From Streptomyces sp. NBC_00443 (GTDB taxonomy: Bacteria; Actinomycetota; Actinomycetes; Streptomycetales; Streptomycetaceae), in the NCBI RefSeq assembly GCF_036014175.1, contig NZ_CP107917.1, positions 8,928,001 through 8,992,000 of the forward strand: a stretch of 64,000 nt of DNA, written 5' to 3'. The notes below the pieces were generated by a model. It searched no databases, was not told where the DNA came from, and saw nothing but the letters and a program-made list of their open reading frames with translations. Positions 52,550 through 62,800 of this stretch are shown here, piece after piece (the stretch's first letter is position 1; every line of letters starts with the position of its first letter). Made by a program: the position numbers and the translations under genes.

Positions 52550-54096
52550 CGAGCCGTTCCCCCTTCATGGTCGGTCTGTTCGGTGTCGTTCGCGTTCGCC
52601 GCGGCCTCGGTCGGCCGCTGCGCCGCACCCTCGCTCTCCGGCTCGGTCTTCGGTACGGCGGTCGAGGCGTCGTCGGCTTCCTCGTCGGCCGCGGACCGAG
52701 CGGCTGCGGTACCGGCCTGCAGCGCGCCCAGTGCGGCGGCGGCCCGCTCCGGTCGGCGCACCGCGGGTCGCGAGGCGGGCATGTCACGCGCCGCCGCGGC
52801 GACCTGTGCGCGGCGCCGGCGCCGGGGCAGACCACCCGTGTCGCTCGGGCCGTGATGCCCGGACACGGGGCCGGAGGCGTCGACGTCACGGTCGGCGCCG
52901 TATCCGTGCGAGCTGCCGGACGCCTCGGTCGCCGGGGCGACGTCGGCGGATGCTTCGGTGCCGGGGTCTTCGCCGGCGGATGCCCGGGTTCCGGTGTCGA
53001 CGGTTACTTCGTCCCGGGAGGCCGTGCGCGTGGAGCGCGGCGCACTTGCCGCGGGCGGTCGCTCGGCGGGGTCGACATGGCTGAGCAGGTGGCTGTCGAC
53101 GCGCAGCACCGCCCGGACCCCGCCGTAGGGCGACGGCGATGACACGTCCACGCTCAGATCGAACTGCCTGATCAGCTGCCCGATCGCGGCGAGCCCCATG
53201 CGTGGCGGATCGCCGAGGTCGGTCAGGAGAATCGGCTCCGAACCCGCCACCAACCGCTGCGCGCGGGCGCGTTCATCCTGGGTCATGCCCAGGCCCGCGT
53301 CGTCGACCGTGACGCAGACGCCGTGATGGACGTGCTCCAGGTTGACCACGACGTCCGTGTCCGGTGCGGAGTGCCGCAGGGCGTTGTCGAGGAGTTCGGC
53401 GACGATGATCGCGACGGGCTCCACGGCGTGGGACACGAGCGCGGTGCCGGCGGTCAGGTGATGGTGGACCCGGACCCGGTGGTAGCCCGCGAGCCGGGCC
53501 TGGCCGCCGGTGACCGCCTCCACCAGATGGGACTCCTCCCGGGCGAGCCCGACCCAGGCGCCGCACACCACGGCCGCGACCTGCGCCCGCCGCAGCGACT
53601 GCTCGTTCTCGTGGTCCAGTTGGTACAGGGTCTGCGCCAACTCCGGGTCGTCGTACTTCTGTTGGAGCTGCCGCAGGGCGTCCTGCAACCGGTACAGGCC
53701 CGCCTGGATCTCGCGTGTGGCTCCGCGCATGCCAGCCTGTGCCGCCGCGTCGATGCGCGTGCGCTGGGTGGACAGCTCGGTGCGCAGTCCGTTCAGCACG
53801 TTCTCCAGCGCGGGGCCCAGCGGCGATGCCGCGGTCTGCGGATGCAGCGGACCGGGTACGGCGACATGGGGGTGAGCCAGCCGGCGGGCGGCGGCCGGGA
53901 CGCGCTGCGTCGCCAGATGCTCCACCTCGGCGGTGAACGCCTCCAGTACGCCCTCGAGTTGGCGGCGCAGGGCGGTGATCTCGGCGCGCTGCCTGGCCTG
54001 TTGGCGCTGCGCCTTCAGCAGCCCGCCGCCCAGGGCGAGCGCGGACAGCATGCCGACGGCGAGACCGCCGGTCGCCAGGTCCGGTAGTTCGATCAT
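52546..54096 (-). CDS. cvnA: Sensor histidine kinase-like protein (CvnA)
   Basis: A 516-residue membrane-linked protein. A single N-terminal helix (GGLAVGMLSALALGGGLL) is followed by a long coiled coil (AEITALRRQLEGVLEAFTAE, LQQKYDDPELAQTLYQL), then a HATPase_c domain with N-box ELLDNALRHSAPDT and DDAGLGM. The last 170 residues are disordered and rich in Ala, Pro and Arg. No classical HisKA phosphoacceptor is obvious. ATG 54096 was chosen because the transmembrane helix begins shortly after it; an earlier in-frame start at 54192 exists. It is the first gene of the conservon. Confidence 0.88.
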   Translation of the reverse strand: MIELPDLATGGLAVGMLSALALGGGLLKAQRQQARQRAEITALRRQLEGVLEAFTAEVEHLATQRVPAAARRLAHPHVAVPGPLHPQTAASPLGPALENVLNGLRTELSTQRTRIDAAAQAGMRGATREIQAGLYRLQDALRQLQQKYDDPELAQTLYQLDHENEQSLRRAQVAAVVCGAWVGLAREESHLVEAVTGGQARLAGYHRVRVHHHLTAGTALVSHAVEPVAIIVAELLDNALRHSAPDTDVVVNLEHVHHGVCVTVDDAGLGMTQDERARAQRLVAGSEPILLTDLGDPPRMGLAAIGQLIRQFDLSVDVSSPSPYGGVRAVLRVDSHLLSHVDPAERPPAASAPRSTRTASRDEVTVDTGTRASAGEDPGTEASADVAPATEASGSSHGYGADRDVDASGPVSGHHGPSDTGGLPRRRRRAQVAAAARDMPASRPAVRRPERAAAALGALQAGTAAARSAADEEADDASTAVPKTEPESEGAAQRPTEAAANANDTEQTDHEGGTAR

Positions 54097-54190
54097 CGAG
54101 TCGGTTTCCCAGGGGGTCGGTTCGGGGCAGTCGGGCAGGGCTCGGTCCGCGGCCGTGGGACGAGGCGTTCGCAGCACAGTACACACCGTC

Positions 54191-54214
54191 ATCGACCGAT
54201 CTCGCACGGTCGAT
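54191..54214. promoter_or_regulatory. Inverted repeat ATCGACC-N10-GGTCGAT upstream of cvnA
   Basis: Perfect seven-base arms 95-118 bases upstream of the cvnA start. It lies in the 294-base gap between cvnA and the small gene at 54391, which otherwise shows no credible gene. A regulator site is possible; no regulator is assigned. Confidence 0.4.
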
Positions 54215-54390
54215 CGATACTTGATTTCGAAACTGCCGGGGCTCTGCTCACTTCTGCCTGAGACTGTCTGTAATGCCTACGGCGTACGGGAGTTGGCGCG
54301 TTTGTCTGCCCCCGGGAGGGTGCCGTGTGTGCCTGGTCGGACGGCGGGTACTCGGCGAGCCCAGGAACGAGAACGCCGGAGGAGGCCAGC

Positions 54391-54627
54391 ATGACCAGTG
54401 GCACCGAGGCCGGTGGCGTGACCGGTACGCAGGACAAGGACTACAACCTGATCTGGTACGTCGAAGCGTGCCTGAGCAACGCGCTGCGGCTGGAGACCTA
54501 CATCGAGGACGCGGAACGCGGCAAGGACACCGAGGTGGCCGACCTGTTCCGCAAGGCCCAGGCGGACAGCCGCAAGGGGGCCGAACTCGGCAAGGATCTC
54601 CTGCGCAGGCGACTGAACGGCGGCTGA
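54391..54627 (+). CDS. Small conserved-looking hypothetical protein (78 residues)
   Basis: A short, acidic, helical protein with an excellent ribosome site (GGAGGAGG) and a strong terminator 36 bases after the stop, both good evidence of a real gene. The core reads DYNLIWYVEACLSNALRLET, then YIEDAERGKDTEVADLFRKA. It has no signal peptide or membrane helix. I cannot assign a function. It stands alone between the divergent conservon and the FAAL-PKS cluster. Confidence 0.75.
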   Translation: MTSGTEAGGVTGTQDKDYNLIWYVEACLSNALRLETYIEDAERGKDTEVADLFRKAQADSRKGAELGKDLLRRRLNGG

Positions 54628-54662
54628 CCGAGGGGCCGCCGCAACGGCCCGGACAACTGCGG

Positions 54663-54700
54663 GCCCGGACACCGGGTAGCCGCGGTGTCCGGGCTTTCGT
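54663..54700 (+). terminator. Strong intrinsic terminator
   Basis: GCCCGGACACCG (54663-54674) and CGGTGTCCGGGC (54683-54694) pair perfectly over 12 bases with an eight-base loop, followed by TTTCGT. It ends the small gene and insulates the FAAL promoter. Confidence 0.85.
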
Positions 54701-55019
54701 CTGTCCGGGAGCGGTTCCCTCCGAATGGGGCCGACGGGTGTGGGACATACCTCACTGCGCGAGCTGTGGTCGGACACATAGGGTTAACGCCTGTTCGGCC
54801 CGTCGGACCGAACGGAGTTGCTATCGTTCAACTCGCCGGTAGCAAGCCACACGGGGGATGTGAGGAGTCGGCGGATCAGCGTCGTCACTCCTCGGCGGGT
54901 CGTCGGGACGAACGGTCGGGCAAGGGGGCCCGGGCCGATCAGGCAGCTGCGTCCATCCAGCACCTGAGCCTCGAACTCCAGTTCCTCGCCCACCGATCCA
55001 GACAGGTGAGACTCGCAAC
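54701..55019 (+). promoter_or_regulatory. Upstream region of the FAAL gene with inverted repeat and possible promoter
   Basis: No credible gene is seen in these 319 bases. An inverted repeat GTTCGG-N9-CCGAAC (54793-54813) lies nine bases upstream of TATCGT (54822-54827), a possible -10. That would leave a leader of about 190 bases before the ATG at 55020, long enough for further control. A regulator binding the repeat is inferred, not identified. Confidence 0.4.
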
Positions 55020-56780
55020 ATGGTTCGATCTCTGGTCGATCTGCTGACCAAGCACGCCGCCCACCACCCCGACCGAACCGCCTACCGCTACCTCGCCACC
55101 GGCGACTGCGACGGTGAGATCCAGGAGATCTCGTACCGCCGTCTCGCCGACCGGTCCCACGCCGTCGCCGCCTGGCTCCAGGAGCGCGGCCTGGCCGGCT
55201 CCCGCGCCATGCTGCTGTACCCGCCCGGCCCGGAGTTCATCTGCGGCTACCTCGGCTGCCTCGCGGCCGGTGTCGTGGCCGTCCCGGGCGTCCCGCCGCA
55301 GGGCCGTTCGCAGAACCACCGTGCCCTCACCCGGATGAAGCGGCTCATCGCCGACGCCGACGCCAAGGTGATCCTGGGCGGCCGCGAGGTGATCACGGCC
55401 CTGTCCGGCATGGTGGAACACCTGCCCGAGCTCGCCGACATCACCTGCGTCGCCACCGAGGACATCCCCGACGAGGCGGCCGCCGCCTGGCGCGAGCCCG
55501 ACCTCACCGCCGACTCGGTCGCCTTCCTCCAGTACACCTCCGGCTCCACCTCCGCCCCGCGCGGCGTCATGGTCACCCACGGAAACCTGCTGGACAACGA
55601 GCGGGTCATCACCGAGCGCATGGGCCACACGCCGGACGCCGTCGCCGAGCACGACCACGAGATGTTCGTCAGCTGGCTGCCCGTGTACCACGACATGGGC
55701 CTCATAGGCCCCGTCCTCAACACGGTCTACCTCGGCGCGACCGCCACGCTCTTCTCGCCGCTGCACTTCCTGCAGCAGCCCCAGCGCTGGCTGACCGCGA
55801 TCAGCCGCTACCGCCCGCACACGAGCGGCGGCCCCAACTTCGCCTACGAACTCTCCCTCAAGCACGCCGGCCCCGGACTCCTCGACGGCCTCGACCTCAG
55901 CAGCTGGCGCGTCGCGTTCAACGGCGCCGAACCCGTACGCGCCGCCACCCTGCGCCGCTTCACCGAGACCTTCTCCCCGGCCGGTTTCCGCCGCGAGGCC
56001 CTCTACCCCTGCTACGGCCTGGCCGAGGCCACCCTCATGGTCACCGGCGGCACGGTCCAGACCCCGCCCACCCTGCTCCAGGCCCCCGAGACCGGCCCGC
56101 ACGCCGGCCGGACCGACGCCGCGGCCGTCAGCTCGGGCCGCCCCGGCCCCGACCTCACCGTCGCCATCGCCGACCCCGAACGGCACGAGGAACTGCCCGA
56201 GGGCGAGGTCGGCGAGATCTGGGTGCGCGGCGCGAGCGTCGCCAAGGGCTACTGGCGCAACGCCCTCGCCACCCGCGAGACCTTCCGCGCGACGCTGGCC
56301 GGGCACGAGGGCCGCTTCCTGCGCACCGGCGACCTCGGATTCCTCCGCGACGGCGAACTCTTCGTCACCGGGCGTCTGAAGGACCTCATCGTCATCGACG
56401 GACGCAACCACTACCCGCAGGACCTGGAACTGACCGCCGAGATGTCCCACCCGGCACTGCGCCCCGGCTGCACCGCCGCGTTCTCCGTGGAAGTCGCGGA
56501 AGCCGCGGAGTCCGTGGCAGGGGGCGACGGGGGAGCGGGCGGCGAGCAGCCCGTCATCGTCGCCGAGATCGCCCCGGACGCGGCGGCCGAGGCGGAGAAG
56601 ATCATCGACGTCATCCGCAGCGGGATCGGCGAGGCCCACGGCCTGTCGGTGCGTGACGTCGTCCTCGTCGAGCCGGGCACCATCCCCAAGACGTCCAGCG
56701 GCAAGATCCAGCGCCGTGCCTCCCGCGCGGCCTACCTGGGCGGCACCCTCGCCGTGCTCGACGCGCCCGTCCTGAGCTGA
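55020..56780 (+). CDS. Fatty-acyl-AMP ligase (FAAL), PKS starter loading
   Basis: A 586-residue adenylating enzyme of the FAAL family: YTSGSTSAPRGVMVTH (ATP loop), WLPVYHDMGLIGPVL, GGPNFAYELSLKH, YPCYGLAEATLMVTGG, RTGDLGFLRDGELFVTGRLK and the C-terminal PKTSSGKIQRR lysine. FAALs activate a free fatty acid as acyl-AMP and hand it to a carrier protein without CoA. The partner is next: the PKS 65 bases downstream starts with an ACP. Together they would prime the PKS with a fatty or short carboxylic acid. The ribosome site (AGGTGAG) is modest. Confidence 0.92.
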   Translation: MVRSLVDLLTKHAAHHPDRTAYRYLATGDCDGEIQEISYRRLADRSHAVAAWLQERGLAGSRAMLLYPPGPEFICGYLGCLAAGVVAVPGVPPQGRSQNHRALTRMKRLIADADAKVILGGREVITALSGMVEHLPELADITCVATEDIPDEAAAAWREPDLTADSVAFLQYTSGSTSAPRGVMVTHGNLLDNERVITERMGHTPDAVAEHDHEMFVSWLPVYHDMGLIGPVLNTVYLGATATLFSPLHFLQQPQRWLTAISRYRPHTSGGPNFAYELSLKHAGPGLLDGLDLSSWRVAFNGAEPVRAATLRRFTETFSPAGFRREALYPCYGLAEATLMVTGGTVQTPPTLLQAPETGPHAGRTDAAAVSSGRPGPDLTVAIADPERHEELPEGEVGEIWVRGASVAKGYWRNALATRETFRATLAGHEGRFLRTGDLGFLRDGELFVTGRLKDLIVIDGRNHYPQDLELTAEMSHPALRPGCTAAFSVEVAEAAESVAGGDGGAGGEQPVIVAEIAPDAAAEAEKIIDVIRSGIGEAHGLSVRDVVLVEPGTIPKTSSGKIQRRASRAAYLGGTLAVLDAPVLS

Positions 56781-56845
56781 CCTCCGCCCGGTCCACCGTC
56801 GTACGGCCACAGCACTTGCCCGAATCCACGAGGACACCTGTCTAC

Positions 56846-59800
56846 ATGCCTGCGCACGAGTCCCCGAAGCAGTCCTTCGAGCCGTCCCTGACCACACCGG
56901 AGCAAGTGCGGGCCTGGCTGGAGTCGGCCGTCGCCGAGGCGGCCGGGCTCACCCCGCCGGCCGTCGACCCGGACCGACCGATCGCCGAATTCGGGCTGGG
57001 ATCAAGGCAGTTGGTGACCCTGGCCGCCGAGCTGTCCGCGCTGACGGGCCGGACCCTGGACCCCTCGCTGGTCTTCAACCATCCGACCATCACGGCCCTC
57101 GCCGGGGCGGTGTTCGACGACGGGCCCACGCAGGCGGTGACCGCGGCACCCGCCCGGGCCGGAGCGGCCGGGCGGCAGGACGACGACATCGCCATCATCT
57201 CCATGGCCTGCCGCTTCCCCGGCGGCGCCGACGACCCCGAGGCCCTCTGGCGGCTGCTGGGCACGGGCGAGGACGCCATCACCGAGGTACCGGCGGGCCG
57301 TTGGGACACCCAGGGGCTGCACGACCCCGACCCGGAGGCCACCGGCAAGGCGTACTCCCTGCGCGGCGGCTACCTCGCCGGCATCGACCGCTTCGACGCG
57401 CCCTTCTTCGGGATCTCGCCCCGTGAGGCCGCGGCCATGGACCCCCAGCAGAGGCTGCTCCTGCAGACCAGCTGGGAGGCGCTCGAGCGCGCCGGGATCG
57501 TCCCGGACACGCTGAACGGCAGCTCCACGGGTGTCTACATCGGCCTGTACGACAGCGGCTACCTCGCCTCGGCCGCCCTGGACCAGCTCGACGGGCACGT
57601 CGGCACCGGCTCGGCGTCCAGCGTGGCGTCCGGCCGTATCGCCTACACCCTCGGCCTCCAGGGGCCGGCGGTCACCGTCGACACCGCCTGCTCGTCCTCC
57701 CTGGTGGCCCTGCATCTGGCGGCTCGGGCCCTGGCCGGCGGCGAGTGTGACCTCGCGCTGGCAGGCGGGGCGACGCTGCTGGTGACGCCGCGGGGGCACG
57801 TCGAGTTCAGCAGGCTGCGCGGACTGTCGCCGTCCGGGCGGTGCAGCCCGTTCTCGGCCGGCGCGGACGGCGTGGTGTGGGCCGAGGGCTGTGGCGTCGT
57901 GCTGCTCAAGCGGCTGGCGGACGCGCGCCGCGACGGCGACCGGATCCTCGCCGTCGTCAAGGGCTCGGCGATCAACCAGGACGGCCGCAGCCAGGGCCTC
58001 AGCGCCCCCAACGGCCCAGCCCAGGAACGGGTGGTGAGGGCCGCGCTCGACACGGCCGGGCTCCAGCCGCACGACCTGGACCACATCGAGGCGCACGGCA
58101 CCGGAACCCCGTTGGGCGACCCCATCGAGGGCCGCGCCCTGGCCGCCGTCTTCGGCCCCGACCGCCCCGCCGACCGCCCTCTCGGCGTCGGCTCCCTGAA
58201 GTCCAACATCGGCCACACCCAGGCCGCCGCGGGCATCGCCGGCGTCATCAAGACCGTGCTGGCCCTCCACCACCAGCGGATACCGGCGTCCCTGCACGCC
58301 GAGACCCCAACCGAGCACATCGACTGGGCGCACGGCGGTCTGCGTGTCCTCGGCGAGGCCCAGGCCTGGCCACGGGACCCCGAGCGGGTGCGACGCGCCG
58401 GCGTGAGCGCCTTCGGCATCAGCGGCACGAACGCCCATGTGGTGCTGGAGGAGGCGCCCGAGGAGCAGCCGCAGCCCTCTGGCGACCTTCCCGGTTCGAC
58501 TCTCTTCCCGCTCTCCGCCCGCACCCTCCCCGCACTCCGGGGACAGGCCGGACGCCTTCTCGAAACGCTCGCCCAGCAGCCCGAGTTGCCGTTCCCCGCC
58601 GTCGCCGCGACCCTGGCCCACCACCGCACCCACTTCGAGCACCGAGCCGTCCTCCAGGCGAGCGACCGCGACGAACTGCTCACCGCGCTACGAGCCCTCG
58701 CCGACGACGGGCCCGGCACCGAGCCCGTGATTGCCCCACAACAAGTCGCCTCCGCGGGCAAGTTGGCGTTCGTGTTCCCCGGGCAGGGATCCCAGTGGGC
58801 GGGCATGGCACGCGATCTCCTCGACCGGGACCCCGTGTTCGCGGACGAACTGGACCGCTGCGACGCCGCCCTGCGCCCGTTCACCGACTGGTCGGTGACG
58901 TCCGTCCTGCGCGGCGACGCGGGCTCCCCGGCCCTGGACCGCGTGGACGTCGTCCAACCGGTCCTGTTCGCCGTGATGGTGTCCCTCGCTGCCGTGTGGC
59001 GCGCCCGTGGCATACGGCCGGACGCGGTCGTCGGGCACAGCCAGGGCGAGGTCGCCGCGGCCTGCGTCGCCGGAGCGCTCAGCCTCAACGACGCCGCGGC
59101 CGTGGTCGCCCTGCGCAGCCAGGCCCTGACCGAACTGTCCGGGACCGGCACGATGGCCGTCGTCGCGCTGCCGCACACCGAAGTCGAGGCCCGACTCGCC
59201 GACCACGGCGGCGAGATCGGTGTCGCCGCCGTCAACAGCGGCCGCTCGACCGTCATCGCCGGTGCCGTCGACGCCGTGGAAGCCCTCCTCGCCGACCTCG
59301 ACCGGCAGCAGGTGTTCGTCCGTCGCCTCGACGTCGACTACGCCTCCCACAGCACCCAGGTCGAGCCGGTCCGCGCGACGATCCTCGACGAACTCGACGG
59401 CGTCGTCACCTACCCGACGTCCGTCGCCTGGTACTCCACGGTCACGGCCGAACCGGTCACCGAGGAACTCGAAGCCGACTACTGGTACACCAACCTGCGC
59501 GAACCCGTCCGCTTCGCGCCCACCGTCGAGCGGATGGCCGCCGACGGCTACCGCTACTTCGTCGAACTGAGCCCGCACCCCGCACTGCTCACCGCACTGA
59601 GCACGATCGACGAGGACCTGGTCGCGGTCGGATCGCTGCGCCGCGACGAGGACGGCCCCGCCTGCCTGGACCGCGCCGCCGCCGAGCTCCATGTCCACGG
59701 ACGGCGACTCGACTGGCGTCGCCTGGTCCCGCACACCACCCCGGCGGATCTGCCGACGTATGCCTGGGACGCGCAGCGCCACTGGATCGAAGCCGCCGCC

Positions 59801-62800
59801 TCCGCGACCGCCCCCGGCCTCTTCGACCGTGCCGCGCACCCGTTGCTCGGCATCCAGCTCCAGTCGGCGGACGAGACCCGCTGGACCTTCCGCAACGAGT
59901 GGTCCCCGGCCACCGCGGACTGGCTCGCCGACCACAAGGTCTTCGGCCGGACCGTCGTCTCGGGCACCACCCTGATGGAGCTCTGCCGCGCTGCCCTCGC
60001 CGTGGCCCGCCCCGACACCCCTGCCGACGTGACCGACCTGCTCCTCCTCGCACCGCTCGCCCTGCCCGGCACCGGCACGGCAGAGGTGTCCGTCGAGGTG
60101 GTCACCGCCGGGACGGTGCCGGAGATCACGGTCCACAGCCGGCCACGCGGCCAGGAAGCCACGGACTGGATCCTGCACGCCACCGCGTCCGCCGCCGAGT
60201 CGGCTGCCGCGACCGACCAGCCTCCGACCTGGCCCGAGACCGTCGAACCGGCCTGGAGCGAGGACACCTACGAACGGCTGACCGAGCTCGGCCTCGGCTA
60301 CGGTCCGGCCTTCCAGGGCGTACGACGGGCCGCCGTGACCGGCGACGGGACCCTGATCGCCCACCTCTCGCTGCCGCCCGCGGCCCGTGACACGGCCGAC
60401 CCCTACCCGGTGCACCCGGCGCTCCTGGACGCCGCTCTCCACGTCGCCGCAGCCCTCGACAGCTCCGACCGGCGGGTCCTGCTGCCGGTCGCGATGGCCC
60501 GCTGCGTGCTGCCTCCCGTCGGCGCGACGGACCTGACCGCGACCGTCCGCCGCACAGGCGGGTCCGGCACGGACCTCACGCTGGACGTCACCCTGTGGGA
60601 CGCCGACGGCTTCCCGGCAGGCCGACTGGAGGGCGTACGCCTCCGGGCCGTGGACCCGGCCGACCTGGCCGGCGCCTCGGAGAACGCCCGGCACCTGTAC
60701 GAGGTGACGTGGACGGCCGTACCGGAGCAGACGGCGGCCGTACCGGAGCGGCCGGCCGAGGCGCCCGGCACCGCATGGGCCGTCCAGGGCGACGAGTCGG
60801 ACCCGGCCGTCGCGGCTGCCCTGCACGACCTGCGCGCGGCCGGCATCCAGGTCTCCGACGAGGGCACCGACACCGTCGTACGGTTCTGGCCCCGACCGGC
60901 GGTCGGCAGCGAACCGGCCGTCACTGCACATGAGTTGGCAGCCACGGCCCTCACCGAACTCCGGACGCTGATCGCACTGCCGCCCGGCGAGGCGCCCGCA
61001 CGCATCATCTGGGTGACCCGAGGGGCGATCGCAGCCACCGACGGGGACACCGTCCCCGACCCCGCCCAGTCGGTGCTGTGGGGCCTGGCCCGCAGCGCCC
61101 GCACCGAGCACCCCGACCTCGGGCTGACCCTGCTCGACGTGGACGGCAGCGACGAGCCGCCTCTGCTCACCACTGTGGCTCACGCCGACGAGCCGGAACT
61201 CGCGCTGCGCGGAGGCGAGTTGCTCGTGCCACGCCTGGTGCGTGCCCGTCCCGCACCTTCCGGCCGGCCCGCGGCTCCGATCCCCACCGACGGCACGGTG
61301 CTGGTCACCGGAGGCCTCGGCGCGGTGGGCCGCAACATGGCCCGCGTTCTGGCGGAGAACGGCGTCCCACGCCTGCTGCTGACGTCCCGGCGAGGCGCTG
61401 CCGATCCCCGCGCGACCGAAGTGACCGCCGAGTTGGCCGCGTTCGGCGCCGAGGTGGAGATCGCCGCGTGCGATGTCGCGGACGAGACGGCTGTGGCGGG
61501 CGTACTGGCACGCTTCGGCGACGAGTCTCCGCTGCGCGGCGTCGTCCACTGCGCCGGAGTCCTCGCCGACGGCGTGACGGCCGAACTGACCCCCGAGCGG
61601 CTCGCCCACGTGCTGCGCCCCAAGGTCGACGGCGCCGCTCACCTGCACCGGCTCACCGCCGCCCACCCGCTCGGCCTCTTCCTCCTGGTCTCCTCGGCCG
61701 CGGGCGTCGTCGGCAACGTGGGCCAGGCCAATTACGCCGCCGCCAACGTCTTCCTCGACCAACTCGCCCACCACCGGCGCGCCCTGGGCTTGCCCGGCAC
61801 CTCGGTCTCCTTCGGCGCCTGGGCGGGGGAGGGGCTCGCCGCCGAGCACGCCGACCTGGAGCGGATGGCCCGGCTCGGCCACCGCGCCATCACCCCCGAC
61901 CAGGGCCGCGAGCTGACCGAGCTGTCCCTGCGGCGCGGCGGCGCGCACCTGGTGGCCTGGGCTCTGGATCTGCCCCGCCTCAGGGCCGCTGCCCCGACGG
62001 GAGCACTGTGGCGCTCCCTGCTCCCCGCACCCCCCTCCGCCCGGACCGGCAGGCACAGCCTGGCCGACCGTCTGGCCCGGCTCCCGGAGCCCGAACGCGC
62101 CGCACGTGTCCTCGCCCTGGTCCGTGAGGAGGCCGCCCACGCGCTCGGCCTGCGCTCTGCGGAGTCCGTCCGTCCCGACCAGCCGCTCCGCGACCTCGGC
62201 ATGGACTCGGTGACGGCGGTCGACCTGCGCAACCGCATCAGCACCCGTATCGGCAGCAAGCTCCCCGCCACCCTCCTCTTCGACCACCCCACGCCCACCC
62301 GCCTCGCCGAGTACCTGCTGGCGGGCGCCCTCGCGACCGCGGGCCGTACGAGTCAGAAGCCCGGACCCGGGACCACGGCCTCGCGGGGGCCGTCCCCGGA
62401 CGAGCCCGTGGCCCTCGTCGCCATGGCCTGCCGGGTGCCCGGCGGGGTGAGCGACCCGGAGGGCCTGTGGCGCCTCGTCGCCGAGGGCCGGGACGCGGTC
62501 GGACCGTTCCCGGCAAGGCGGTGGGACGTCGAGTCGCTGTACGACCCCGACCCGGACGCGCTGGGCAAGTCGTACGCCCGCGAGGGCGGGTTCCTCGACG
62601 ACATCGACGCCTTCGACGCCGCCTTCTTCGGCATCACCCCGAAGGAGGCTGCGGCCATGGACCCGCAGCAGCGGCTGCTGCTGGAGGCCGCCTGGGAGTC
62701 GCTGGAACGCGCCGGAATCGTGCCCGCCGACCTCGCGGGCAGCACGACGGGTGTGTACGTCGGCATGTTCGGCAGCGACTACCTGTCCGGCACCCGGCTG

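Noticed and set aside
54685..55047. A 120-codon frame in front of the FAAL gene
   Set aside because: It starts inside the terminator hairpin, has no ribosome site, crosses the FAAL start and shows no domain.
60650..61280. Enoylreductase domain in PKS module 1
   Set aside because: No ER NADPH motif of the GGVGxAA type is present. The region is the structural half of the KR.
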